Source: Bacteroidaceae bacterium HV4-6-C5C
GTDB taxonomy: Bacteria; Bacteroidota; Bacteroidia; Bacteroidales; Bacteroidaceae
DNA length: 64,000 bases
Reading direction: 5' to 3'
Assembly: GCA_007896885.1 (NCBI GenBank)
Contig: VOIU01000004.1
Location: forward strand, 124,001-188,000
Under the pieces are notes generated by a model, which worked only from the letters and a program-made list of their open reading frames with translations, did no database searches and was not told the origin of the DNA. Positions 37,903 to 47,041 of the stretch are shown piece after piece; the first letter of the stretch is position 1, and each line of letters starts with the position of its first letter. Made by a program: the position numbers and the translations under genes.

Positions 37903-39828
37903 ATGCATAGGAGTTTGAATACATATAAAGTAAGTGAAAGTGTTTTTCCAAGATCTTGCTCATCCAATAATTTTCTTGGTTTGCGAAATGGTTATTTCCG
38001 GCTTTCTTGTCAGGTGAATCGTTTATTGTCGGCTTACCTTACCGTCTTCTTTATTATCCCGGCTGCATTTTTCACCGCTACTCTCTTTACATCCTGTACG
38101 GATGAAGCATCGGTAACTGAATTCTCTCAAGGAAAGGATGCCGTAATCCGTTTCCAGATCAATGCAGATACTCCCAAAGATGCTACCACCCGTAGTGTGG
38201 ATGAAGATAAGATCAGCGATCTGCATATATTGGTGTACAACAGTGCCGGAGAGCTTACCGGCAAGAGTTACACCACATTCTCCGGCACCACTTACACAGT
38301 TTCGGTGCTTGCGCGTAGCGGCACAGGCTGTAAGATTTATGCCATTGCCAACACAGGCAGTCCCGCACTTTTCGATGGAGCGGTGGCAGGTACCGAAGAT
38401 AAACTCAAAGCGATGACTACCAACCTAGCTACTTGGGCGACATTCAATGCTACTTCGGGTACGGTGTATTTGCCCATGAGTGGGAGTGTTACCACCGATA
38501 TATCCGCGGGAACGAGTTCGCTTCAAGGAGGCATTACCGTAAAACGCCTGATGGCAAGGATAACTCTGAACGTGGGTGTCGCTGCCGGTAGCGGCATCAC
38601 CATCTCCGGTTATCGTGTCTATGGCATTCCGGGCAGATCCTACTACGTACCCCATCCGCTTGCTACCGAAGAGCAAACTATCGATGCACAAACCACCCGT
38701 GCGGTGGATGCTTCGTTGCCTGCAAACAGTGGGGATTGGATTAATAGCGGACTGGTGAGTCTGGCGAATGTCACCTCATTCAGCGGTAACTTTTATATGT
38801 ACGAGAATCGTGCAGGTGTCAATGCAGGCATTACCGCACAGAATCAGAAGATCAAAGCCAATGTACCTGCTACTCCTGCGGACTCTGCCGCTTATGTGAT
38901 GATCTACGGTCGATCTTCAACTTATACAAGCCTTTCCTGGAAAATATATCTGGGCGCTAACAATACCGGCAACTTTAATATAAAGCGAAATAATCAATAT
39001 ACATATACCATTACCCTGAAGCCGACTGAATCTGATACCCGGATTATCTTTAAAAAACTAGTTTGGGCGGGTAGTAATATTTATTGGAACGGGAGTAAGT
39101 TGACCTTTGATCCTTCTCCCGTTAATCCTGCTAATCCTACCACACAAGAGTTGGCGAATATGAAGAAACAGGGAGTTGCTTTTAGATGGGGCTCATTAGT
39201 CGGTATTTCTTTAAGTACCACTTATGTAACCTATACACCCACATATAATTCCGCCGTGCCTGCAAATAGCACTTGGAGTACGGGTTCTAACGCTTATACT
39301 AATATAGCTTACATTACTGATAACGTGTTAAATGGAGGTCAGAATAACACATTCTTAAATGATGTCGCTCAGAATACCGATGCCAATTATGCAGCTTATA
39401 AAGGTGATATTTGTCAGTATCTGAGTAAGACTGGTACTGTGAGTGGTAGCTGGCGTATGCCTACATCAAAGGAATTTAATCCTGGTGGTGTGATTGATAA
39501 CGCTTCTGTAGCATGGACTACATCTAGTACTCCTTGGGCTAAGTTCGGGAGTTTTGCAGTTGAAAGTAGTAATGCTCAGGGAACGACTCAGCTTTCGAGT
39601 GGTGGTAAATATATGATTAATGGTAATAGTAGTAGTTTTCCTGCACCTGGTTATCGTAATTATACAGATGGTACGCTGTATGTTGTTGGCTCTTATGGCT
39701 ACTATTGGAGTTGTAGTGGGAATGGTTCTACATCTGCTTATTATTTCTACTTTTACGATAATGATTTATTGCCTGCGATGGCCAGTTCCCGACAATATGG
39801 TTTTGCAATTCGTTGTGTTCAGAACTAA
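37903..39828 (+). CDS. Pilus tip-like protein 1 with FISUMP-type C-terminus, module 1
   Basis: The 641-aa lipoprotein precursor (lipobox LFTSC at about Cys65) has an N-terminal fimbrillin-like domain (VIRFQINADTPKDATTRSV, DLHILVYNSAGELTGKSYTT), a middle beta region and a C-terminal FISUMP-like domain (GDICQYLSKTG, GSWRMPTSKEF, YYWSCSG, QYGFAIRCVQN). FISUMP domains end many surface proteins and minor pilins. The N-terminal 792 bp are about 97-98% identical to tip gene 2, but the C-terminus is closer to tip gene 3: a mosaic. The long N-terminus before the signal leaves the start uncertain; GTG at 38014 is an alternative. Confidence 0.8.
   Translation: MHRSLNTYKVSESVFPRSCSSNNFLGLRNGYFRLSCQVNRLLSAYLTVFFIIPAAFFTATLFTSCTDEASVTEFSQGKDAVIRFQINADTPKDATTRSVDEDKISDLHILVYNSAGELTGKSYTTFSGTTYTVSVLARSGTGCKIYAIANTGSPALFDGAVAGTEDKLKAMTTNLATWATFNATSGTVYLPMSGSVTTDISAGTSSLQGGITVKRLMARITLNVGVAAGSGITISGYRVYGIPGRSYYVPHPLATEEQTIDAQTTRAVDASLPANSGDWINSGLVSLANVTSFSGNFYMYENRAGVNAGITAQNQKIKANVPATPADSAAYVMIYGRSSTYTSLSWKIYLGANNTGNFNIKRNNQYTYTITLKPTESDTRIIFKKLVWAGSNIYWNGSKLTFDPSPVNPANPTTQELANMKKQGVAFRWGSLVGISLSTTYVTYTPTYNSAVPANSTWSTGSNAYTNIAYITDNVLNGGQNNTFLNDVAQNTDANYAAYKGDICQYLSKTGTVSGSWRMPTSKEFNPGGVIDNASVAWTTSSTPWAKFGSFAVESSNAQGTTQLSSGGKYMINGNSSSFPAPGYRNYTDGTLYVVGSYGYYWSCSGNGSTSAYYFYFYDNDLLPAMASSRQYGFAIRCVQN
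38117..38908 (+). repeat. 792-bp near-identical repeat, copy 1 (tip gene 1)
   Basis: Aligns without gaps to 40193-40984 (offset 2076) with roughly 20 mismatches by eye. The match stops abruptly just after GTGATGATCTACGG. Confidence 0.8.
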
Positions 39829-39984
39829 AGCAGTGTTATAGATTTATGCGCATGTTTGGATAATAAATTATGTATGAATTTTGGTACGGTAATGTATTAG
39901 GATTATAATAATGAGAGTTAAAAGACTTTTGGTTAAATAGATGAATTCTGAATCTAGAAGAAGTAAAATGAAAATTTGCTATAA

Positions 39985-41904
39985 TTGATGTTTAGTGATT
40001 TTGGAATATATAAAGTAAGAACAAATCTATTAGCAAAGATAGATGTGAATAATAATGATTTTGGAACCCGGCCGAAACCAGATGGTTTTTATCGTAGGAT
40101 GCGGAAAAGGTCATTTTCCAGTCTTATTTTATGTCTTTCCACTTTGGTCGCAGCAAACCTTTTTGTGTCCTGTACTACTAATGAACCAACCACTGAATTC
40201 TCCCAAGGAAAGGATGCCGTAATCCGTTTCCAGATCAATGCCGATACTCCCAAAGATGCTACCACCCGTAGTGTGGATGAAGATAAGATCAGCGATCTGC
40301 ATATATTGGTGTACAACAGTGCCGGAGAGCTTACCGGCAAGAGTTACACCACATTCTCCGGCACCACTTACACCGTTTCGGTGCTTGCGCGTAGCGGCAC
40401 AGGCTGTAAGATTTATGCCATTGCCAACACAGGCAGTCCCACCCTTTTCGATGGAGCGGTGGCAGGTACCGAAGATAAACTCAAAGCGATGACTACCAAC
40501 CTAGCTACTTGGGCGACATTCAATGCTACTTCGGGTACGGTGTATCTGCCCATGAGTGGAAGTGTTACCACCGATATATCCGCGGGAACGAGTTCGCTTC
40601 AAGGAGGCATTACCGTAAAACGCCTGATGGCAAGAATAACTCTGAACGTGGGTGTCGCTGCCGGTAGCGGCATCACCATCTCCGGTTACCGTGTCTATGG
40701 CATTCCGGGCAAATCTTATTACGTAGCCCATCCGCTTGCTACCGAAGAGCAAACTATTGATGCACAAACCACCCGTGCGGTGGATGCTTCATTGCCTGCA
40801 AACAGTGGGGATTGGATTAATAGCGGACTGGTGAGTCTGGCGAATGTCACCTCATTCAGCGGTAACTTTTATATGTACGAGAATCGTGCAGGGGTCAATG
40901 CAGGCATTACCGCACAGAATCAGAAGATAAAGGCCAATGTACCTGCTACTCCTGCGGACTCTGCCGCTTATGTGATGATCTACGGCAAAGGAGGAAACTA
41001 TAGTTCACTTTCGTGGAAAGTCTATCTTGGGGCAAACAATACCGGCAATTTTAATATAAAGCGAAACAATCAATATACATATACCATTACCTTGAAAATT
41101 AACAGCTTAGATACACGAGTTACTTATAATCCCAAACTGATTTGGGCAGGCAGTAATATCTATTGGGATGGAACGAAGTTGACATTCGATGCCCCTCCTG
41201 TTGATCCGGCTAATCCCACAACGCAGGAATTGACTAATCAAAAAAAACAGGGAGTTTTCTTTATGTGGGGATCACTGGTGGGAATATCGCCGAATGGTTC
41301 TAACGGTAGCGCTTACAATAGTTCTGTCCGATTATACATTCCTTCGTTCAATTCCACTACGCCCCAAAGTAGTAGCTGGGATAAGACCAAGACCGGGGAT
41401 ACTATGGATTGGTCTACAGGTATTCCTTATGTCAGCACTAATGATGCAACTATTAATTTGAATGATGCTTCACAAAATACTGATGTTAATTATAAGGCTT
41501 ATAAAGGTGATATCTGTCAATACTTGAGTAAGACGGGAGCTATAAGTGGTAGTTGGCGTATGCCGACAGTAAATGAATTTCAGTCCTCGGGGAGCTGGTC
41601 CTATTTATCAGGTTGGACTGATCTTGCTATAGCAGGTGATGAGACGGGTATGTCTGGATTGACTTCTATAACTCCTGGCATTGTTATTACTGCTACCGGC
41701 GGTACTGCACGTTTCCCTGCCTCGGGTTATCGTAATAACTATGGTGCATTACGTGATGTCGGTCAATACGGCAACTATTGGAGCAGTAGTACTTACTCTG
41801 AAACGACCGGATACTTTTTGTACTTCAGCAGTACTAACGTCATCCCGGCGAATGGTGTTTATCGTCAGGTCGGCTTTTCTGTGCGTTGTGTGCGAAACAA
41901 TTAA
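39985..41904 (+). CDS. Pilus tip-like protein 2 with FISUMP-type C-terminus, module 1
   Basis: The 639-aa frame encodes the same architecture as tip 1: lipobox LFVSC, fimbrillin-like N-terminal domain and FISUMP-like C-terminus (GDICQYLSKTGAISGSWRMPT, NYWSSSTYSET, QVGFSVRCVRN). The ATG at 40099 (MRKRSFSSL) would put the signal peptide at the N-terminus and is the more likely start. The N-terminal domain is nearly identical to tip 1 at the DNA level, while the C-terminal about 230 residues differ in sequence and spacing, suggesting exchange of adhesive ends. Confidence 0.8.
   Translation: MMFSDFGIYKVRTNLLAKIDVNNNDFGTRPKPDGFYRRMRKRSFSSLILCLSTLVAANLFVSCTTNEPTTEFSQGKDAVIRFQINADTPKDATTRSVDEDKISDLHILVYNSAGELTGKSYTTFSGTTYTVSVLARSGTGCKIYAIANTGSPTLFDGAVAGTEDKLKAMTTNLATWATFNATSGTVYLPMSGSVTTDISAGTSSLQGGITVKRLMARITLNVGVAAGSGITISGYRVYGIPGKSYYVAHPLATEEQTIDAQTTRAVDASLPANSGDWINSGLVSLANVTSFSGNFYMYENRAGVNAGITAQNQKIKANVPATPADSAAYVMIYGKGGNYSSLSWKVYLGANNTGNFNIKRNNQYTYTITLKINSLDTRVTYNPKLIWAGSNIYWDGTKLTFDAPPVDPANPTTQELTNQKKQGVFFMWGSLVGISPNGSNGSAYNSSVRLYIPSFNSTTPQSSSWDKTKTGDTMDWSTGIPYVSTNDATINLNDASQNTDVNYKAYKGDICQYLSKTGAISGSWRMPTVNEFQSSGSWSYLSGWTDLAIAGDETGMSGLTSITPGIVITATGGTARFPASGYRNNYGALRDVGQYGNYWSSSTYSETTGYFLYFSSTNVIPANGVYRQVGFSVRCVRNN
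40193..40984 (+). repeat. 792-bp near-identical repeat, copy 2 (tip gene 2)
   Basis: Second copy of the tip N-terminal coding repeat; see the copy in tip gene 1. The third tip gene (47.0-48.9 kb) is more diverged here. Confidence 0.8.
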
Positions 41905-42049
41905 AGTAGTACATAATGTTGTAGCTCAGGTTGTTTGGACGTTTTTGTGAGGTAGGGGAAAAGGGGTTGAATAGATGATTTTGAAGAGCATAAATATAAA
42001 ATAAATAAGAACGAAAGCAGTTTTCTTGACAAATAATATAAAAGATATA

Positions 42050-42163
42050 ATGATAGCATTAATAATATTTATCTCCTTTCTTGCCGTGTTATACAGCATT
42101 ATAGGTTTTACATTATATCACTGTCGCAGTGATGTGGAGCTTTGGGGTGAAGAAGAAGATTAG
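42050..42163 (+). CDS. Small single-span membrane protein
   Basis: A 37-codon frame encodes one hydrophobic helix (MIALIIFISFLAVLYSIIGF) followed by a short basic turn and an acidic tail SDVELWGEEED. It lies after the last pilus gene of module 1 and just before the terminator. A homologous 3' end, without the coding start, appears after module 2 at 48.87 kb. Real translation is plausible but unproven; no family recognised. Confidence 0.45.
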   Translation: MIALIIFISFLAVLYSIIGFTLYHCRSDVELWGEEED

Positions 42164-42260
42164 ATATTGGCGCGCCGACGATGTGATATCGCAAGTCGTC
42201 AGTTTATTTTGTTTGTTTGTGATGCCTTCCCGTACAAGCGTGTACGGGAAGGCCTTTTTT
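42135..42260 (+). repeat. Module-end repeat, copy 1, containing a terminator
   Basis: About 125 bp matching 48873-49000, including GATATTGGCGYGCCGRCG and the hairpin. Stem GCCTTCCCGTAC (42224-42235) pairs with GTACGGGAAGGC (42242-42253), followed by CTTTTTT. Confidence 0.8.
42224..42260 (+). terminator. Terminator of pilus module 1
   Basis: 12-bp perfect stem, 6-nt loop and T run; nearly identical to the one at 48964. Confidence 0.88.
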
Positions 42261-42488
42261 AAGCTACTATTGTATCAGTTGTGCGATTTTAAACCTTTGA
42301 AAGAGGACAACTTCTTCCATTAACAACTATTATACTTTAATATTTTGCATAGCCCAATTCTGTATTATTTTTATGTTTTTCTTGTAAGATCTATTCATCT
42401 TGAGGCGTTCACCTTATGATGTCTCTAAGCTTTTCGAGGTTGCATATTCTTGCTACCTTACTACAATAACTCCAAACAGATTAACATT

Positions 42489-43496
42489 ATGAACAAACAA
42501 ATTAAAGAAAAAATGAATTGCATTGTCACTGTGATTACTTTCAGGGAATTCACATTATCCTTGATAAAAGATCTTACCTTAAGCGGGCGTTACGGGACGG
42601 CTCACGCTTACTCCTGTGCTATGAACCGCCTGCTGGGTTTTGCTTCCAATCCCGATTTGAGTTTCGAGTCTTTTACCCCGGAGTTTCTCAAACGCTATGA
42701 GCAGTACCTTCTTTCTGAGGGTCGTAAGCGAAATACAGTCTCGCTATACATGCGCATGCTTCGTGCTATTTGCAATCAGGCTGTTCGTCTGCATATTGCC
42801 AACCTGCCTGCAGGTTTGTTTAGCGAGGTATTTACAGGTACTGATACTTCCCGGAAGCGTGCGCTAACGCCTGCCTGCATCAGCCAGCTTCGAGAGGCCG
42901 ATTTGAGTCAATATCCCCATTTGGAAGCTGTGCGTGATATCTTTCTGCTCTCTTTCTATCTTCGTGGCATTCCTTTTGTCGATCTTATACGCTTGCGTAA
43001 GGTAGACATTGATAATGGTGTGCTGCGTTATCGCCGCAGTAAAACCGGTTGCTTACTCACCATCAGGGTCGAGCCTTGTGCACGTGTCATCTTGAAGAAG
43101 TATACCTCCGGTACTTCCGATTCGTCTTATCTTTTTCCTGTGATCAAGGATTCCGGTTTCTTAGGTTATCGCCAGTATCAGAAAGCTTTACGCGGTTATA
43201 ATACCCTTTTAGGTGAACTTTCTTTGCTTTTGGGACTTAAGGTGAAGCTAACCTCTTATGTGGCTCGCCATTCGTGGGCTACGGCGGCTTACCATCAGGG
43301 CATCCCGGTATCTGTCATCAGTGAATCGCTGGGGCATGCCTCGGAGAAGATTACTTATACGTACCTGGCTTCATTCGATAACCATACGTTGAACAAGGCT
43401 AACCGTAAAGTCATCGGGCTTGTTTCACGTTCCTATCCTTACGGTAAATCCGTAACTTCTCTTCTCCAAAAATGTGGTGTGTTGGCAGCTACCTGA
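42489..43496 (+). CDS. Tyrosine recombinase of pilus module 2
   Basis: The 335-aa enzyme begins at the ATG at 42489, matching the start of the module 1 recombinase (MNKQIKEKMN). All catalytic motifs are intact: FYLRGIPFVDLIRL, YRRSKTGCLL, ARHSWATAAYHQGIPVS, SLGHASEKI and TYTYLASF. It is highly similar to the first enzyme but has a different C-terminal tail. It borders the segment 43604-44146, whose 23-bp inverted repeats share the TTACTTnnTAGGTAA core with segment 1, so the two enzymes may overlap in specificity. Confidence 0.9.
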   Translation: MNKQIKEKMNCIVTVITFREFTLSLIKDLTLSGRYGTAHAYSCAMNRLLGFASNPDLSFESFTPEFLKRYEQYLLSEGRKRNTVSLYMRMLRAICNQAVRLHIANLPAGLFSEVFTGTDTSRKRALTPACISQLREADLSQYPHLEAVRDIFLLSFYLRGIPFVDLIRLRKVDIDNGVLRYRRSKTGCLLTIRVEPCARVILKKYTSGTSDSSYLFPVIKDSGFLGYRQYQKALRGYNTLLGELSLLLGLKVKLTSYVARHSWATAAYHQGIPVSVISESLGHASEKITYTYLASFDNHTLNKANRKVIGLVSRSYPYGKSVTSLLQKCGVLAAT

Positions 43497-43603
43497 TTGT
43501 GGGGTGGAAGTACGGTTATCCCGTCCCTGATACACTTTAAATCCGAAGAAGTTGATTTGAAATAGGAATAGATACAGAAATGAATAACATTGCGAGGTAT
43601 AAA

Positions 43604-43626
43604 CATTGAAGTTACTTCATAGGTAA
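43604..43626 (+). repeat. Left inverted repeat, invertible segment 2
   Basis: 23 bp ending in GTTACTTCATAGGTAA; its exact reverse complement is at 44124-44146. Confidence 0.85.
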
Positions 43627-44123
43627 CAAAAAAGTTGACTGTCGCAAATATATAGATTATTATAAGATATCATTTAGATATTTAGAAAAATAACATATAT
43701 GCCCCCGGAAAAGTTTGCTCCTTACTCATATTATTCTATTTTAGTCTTTAAAAATCAGTTTTCATGCTCGGAAGTCATCTTTTTGAATGTGCATTAGTCT
43801 TCGTTCCTCTCTTAAATCGTACATATTGACAAATTCAGTCTTTATGTACTATTTCTCGTTTGTTTTATTTAACGAATAAAAGCTTATATACACAAACTAA
43901 ATAGACTTAATTGGCCTGCTAGGCTTATTTCTTCAAACTTTCCCATCGACACTAAAAATATCTCTATTTATTACATCTACATGGCTGTTTTGCTTCTTTT
44001 TGCAAATAAAAGTCCCTTTCCCTTTGACTTTCATCAGGGTTCAATATAAATAAAATGTATAAATTAATTAATTGCGATCCTCTTTCTTCTCCGATTTAAA
44101 ATACCAAAGCTCAATTCTTCGAA

Positions 44124-44146
44124 TTACCTATGAAGTAACTTCAATG
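44124..44146 (-). repeat. Right inverted repeat, invertible segment 2
   Basis: Reverse complement of the left repeat, starting TTACCTATGAAGTAAC; it ends 17 bp before the first gene of module 2. Confidence 0.85.
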
Positions 44147-44163
44147 ATAGAAGAATAAAACTT

Positions 44164-44592
44164 ATGCTCACACGAGAAATGAAAGATGCCATCGGGCTAC
44201 TTAAAGAGATTCACTACACGAACGGTTATGTCGTTCAAGAGTGCTTGTATTCAGAAACTTCGCGTATGCATGTGCGTCACTTGCTGGATCTTCTTTGCGA
44301 CTCATGCCTTTTAAGAGTTGTGGAGAAGAGTGGGAGCGACCCTCTTGCTTTTCGTTACTCTCTCACTCATCCTTTGTCCCAGATTACGTTATCTAGCTTG
44401 CTTTATGCGACAGGAGGTGAACTCTATTTTCTTCGTGACTCGAATGTGATTTATGAAACCTATGGGGTGACCGGACGAAAATTGGCTGTCGTCAATCAGA
44501 TGGTGTGTCATCTGCTTTCGCAAATTCCCATTACGGATATTCTTTTTTCGGAAGATTCGCTGAAGGATAGTGATCACACTATTGAAAAATAA
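44164..44592 (+). CDS. Small winged-helix-like regulator of pilus module 2
   Basis: The 142-aa protein is a paralogue of the one at 32923, with the same start (MLTREMKDAIGLLKEIHYTNGY), helix segment (MHVRHLLDLLCDSCLLRVVEK) and C-terminal helices (KLAVVNQMVCHLLSQIPI). It is first in the module after the invertible segment. Rrf2-like fold and a regulatory role are inferred. Confidence 0.65.
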   Translation: MLTREMKDAIGLLKEIHYTNGYVVQECLYSETSRMHVRHLLDLLCDSCLLRVVEKSGSDPLAFRYSLTHPLSQITLSSLLYATGGELYFLRDSNVIYETYGVTGRKLAVVNQMVCHLLSQIPITDILFSEDSLKDSDHTIEK

Positions 44593-44810
44593 GGAGGAGA
44601 TAAAGAAACGAAAAAAGAGGAGGAGGATAAGGGAAAGTAATAAAGTGCTGAAGATACAGGTCAATAGGAACAATAAATAAAAAACAATAACTCTTCGATG
44701 CGAAGGAACTGATTACAAGATATGATTGATCTATTTTAAATAATAGAGAAGCTTAATGGTTTTAGAACATAGCAATTTTTTTTTATCAATTAAAAAACGA
44801 AGTTATTATT

Positions 44811-46007
44811 ATGAAAAAGAGTATCTATTTGTTAGCCGCCTTTGGCGGAGCTTTGCTTGCTTCTTGCAGCAATGATTCTACTACATCTCAACCTGCAGCT
44901 CAGGGGCAGGCACGTATTGAACTCACCCTTACAGGTAATACTGCAGGAACCAGAGCTAACAATGGCTCACTTCCTACGGATGGTCCTTCCGACGAGCAAA
45001 AAGTGAATAATATCGTTATCGGTATTTTTGACAACAGTGGAAACGTTATAAGTGTACAGAGTGTTTCTTCTCCTAATGTAGGTACGGGCGATGCTAATAA
45101 AAATGTCATTACTTGTCCTTTAAACGGTTCCAGTGCCGTTACTTGCTCTGCAGTGGTTGTAGCTAATGTACCGGCTTCAAGTGCTACAGAACTGAAGACT
45201 TCCACTTCAAAAAACCTCTTCTTGGGTAAGACAATTCTTTTATCTGAATCTACAGTATCATCCGATATACAGGTTTCTACTAATCTTCCTATGTCCGGCG
45301 ATGTAAAAGATGGGAGTGTCTCTACTTTCTCACTTACTCCGGGCGGTACCAAAACTGGTCTAACCGTAGAGCTGACCCGTATGGCTTCACGCATTACACT
45401 GACCAGCTTAAAGAGTGATTTCTCTAACTCCCCATATCCCCATGCTACTTTCAAACTCCAACGTGTTCTTCTCCGTGATGCCATTGCAGCTACAAAGGTA
45501 ACGACTTCTGCTACTCCGGGTGATGCAATGTCCGGTACGACTTACCTTACCGGAGGCGGCACATGGAGTGGTACCGCATGGGCAGGTGATAATCCTTACT
45601 TGTTTGACAGGTTGGATACTCCTGTCGCTATAGATGGTAGCACCACCTTGCCCGGCAGCAAATACTATTGGTTCTATGCTTTTGCCAATGATGGGAGCAC
45701 AAGCCCCACTTCTTTCGTTATCCAGGGTTTATTTGATGTTGATGGTAGCGATACAACTCCAGGTGATGTTACTACAATATTCTATCCGGTAGTTGTAAAC
45801 AAAGCACAGCCGGGAACTACCTATAATGGAAGCAATGTGGGCACTTCTACCGGCAGTGTCTCTCGAAACAATCTTTATAATCTTGCTGTAACTCTCAAAA
45901 ATAAAGGTGTTTCATTACCTACCGATAATATCAATCCGGCTAATCTGGAAATCAATGTAAGCGTAGCTGCATGGCCTACTGAAATAGTACAATCTGTTAA
46001 TTTTTAA
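44811..46007 (+). CDS. Fimbrillin lipoprotein, module 2 (FimA/Mfa1-type)
   Basis: The 398-aa pilin precursor has a lipobox LLASC and the same domain plan as the module 1 fimbrillin, with long shared runs such as GTGDANKNVITCPL and LTRMASRITLTSLKSDF and the same C-terminal ANLEINVSVAAWP. Divergence clusters in the linker after the lipobox and in surface loops. Between this gene and the small regulator only about 220 bp remain, where module 1 carries DUF3575 and DUF3868, so those genes were lost here or gained there. Confidence 0.85.
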   Translation: MKKSIYLLAAFGGALLASCSNDSTTSQPAAQGQARIELTLTGNTAGTRANNGSLPTDGPSDEQKVNNIVIGIFDNSGNVISVQSVSSPNVGTGDANKNVITCPLNGSSAVTCSAVVVANVPASSATELKTSTSKNLFLGKTILLSESTVSSDIQVSTNLPMSGDVKDGSVSTFSLTPGGTKTGLTVELTRMASRITLTSLKSDFSNSPYPHATFKLQRVLLRDAIAATKVTTSATPGDAMSGTTYLTGGGTWSGTAWAGDNPYLFDRLDTPVAIDGSTTLPGSKYYWFYAFANDGSTSPTSFVIQGLFDVDGSDTTPGDVTTIFYPVVVNKAQPGTTYNGSNVGTSTGSVSRNNLYNLAVTLKNKGVSLPTDNINPANLEINVSVAAWPTEIVQSVNF

Positions 46008-46026
46008 CTGATAAAAAGACCAATTC

Positions 46027-47016
46027 ATGTACCTTTCCGTATTTACATATCCGTTGATCCGGGTGAAGCGTCTGGGCTTATTTCACTCGCTCCAACCCTA
46101 TACCATGCGGAGTACTTTCAGGCATCTATTCCGCTCCAGTTCTCCGGCCTTTTTCATGCTCTTGTGCACTTTACCAGCTTTATGGGGTTGTTCGCACGAT
46201 AAGGACGAAGATGTAGTGGAGTATAGCCTGAACGTGAGTGCGGTAGACCCTCAGGGTAATGATGTGACTGCCAGCGGTGTGATCAGCACGATCGACTTAT
46301 TCCTGTTCGACGAGAACGGTTTTGTCCGTGTTCTTCCCCGCGGCAGTTCCACCGGTTTTCTTTTCAATGTTTCAAAGAGCAGTAAATATACCCTTGTAGC
46401 CTGGGCAAACCTAAAAGGTGACAGTCTGAAACTACCTCAGCTTATTGTAGGCACTTCTTTGGAATCTGCTCGCATTGATCTGCTACAGTCCTCCTCAGGG
46501 CATGATATTCCGGTGACCGACCTGTTTTATAGCCGTCTGGATATTTTGAGTGCTTCCACCAAGAGTGTGAAAAGCAATACGCTCCGTCTTGTCATGGAAC
46601 GTATTGTGGCGGGAATTTCGGTGGATGTGATCCATGCCGCTAAACATTTCGGCATAACGGATGGCAATCTGCGCGTTGTGGTACGCGGCACGTCACGTTC
46701 ACTCAATTTCCTTGGCGAGCCCTCGGCGGATGAAGCCAGTTTCACCCCGACGATGAACCGTGTCGGCGATGAGGACGAATGGTTTGCACCGCTGTTCCGT
46801 GTTTTTCCTGCTGGCGCCGACAAGCAAGTCTATATAGATCTTTATCACGGCGACACGCTGCTGCTTACCGTTACGCGTGACGATGAAGGGAATCCGCTTC
46901 GTGCGGTTTCGGGTAAAGAAACCCATATAACGGTTGACTTTGGTGACGCGTGGCTTCACGTTTCCATGAGCATTGTGCCTTGGTACACAGGAAGCGGTCA
47001 GGATGTCGACCTGTAG
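46027..47016 (+). CDS. FimB/Mfa2-family pilus anchor lipoprotein, module 2
   Basis: The 329-aa paralogue of the module 1 anchor has the same length, the conserved N-terminus SVFTYPLIRVK, a signal with lipobox LWGC, and the Mfa2-like segments YSLNVSAVDPQGNDVT, TIDLFLFDENGFVRVL and KYTLVAWANLKGDSL. It follows the fimbrillin gene by 19 nt and precedes the tip gene by 25 nt. Expected role: anchor and length control of the module 2 fibre. Confidence 0.85.
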   Translation: MYLSVFTYPLIRVKRLGLFHSLQPYTMRSTFRHLFRSSSPAFFMLLCTLPALWGCSHDKDEDVVEYSLNVSAVDPQGNDVTASGVISTIDLFLFDENGFVRVLPRGSSTGFLFNVSKSSKYTLVAWANLKGDSLKLPQLIVGTSLESARIDLLQSSSGHDIPVTDLFYSRLDILSASTKSVKSNTLRLVMERIVAGISVDVIHAAKHFGITDGNLRVVVRGTSRSLNFLGEPSADEASFTPTMNRVGDEDEWFAPLFRVFPAGADKQVYIDLYHGDTLLLTVTRDDEGNPLRAVSGKETHITVDFGDAWLHVSMSIVPWYTGSGQDVDL

Positions 47017-47041
47017 AATACTCATTAACTTATAACTATTT

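Larger units (their letters stand above)
43604..44146. promoter_or_regulatory. Putative invertible promoter segment 2 (543 bp, apparent OFF state)
   Basis: Perfect 23-bp inverted repeats flank an AT-rich segment with no credible gene. The conserved 30-bp element ending in TATATTTG (minus strand, 43674 to 43645) points left, away from the pilus genes; inversion would put the -7 box at 44098-44105, about 60 nt before the start at 44164. CATATTGACAAAT and TTAAAATCAGTTTT recur at matching places in segment 1, showing common descent. Confidence 0.75.
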
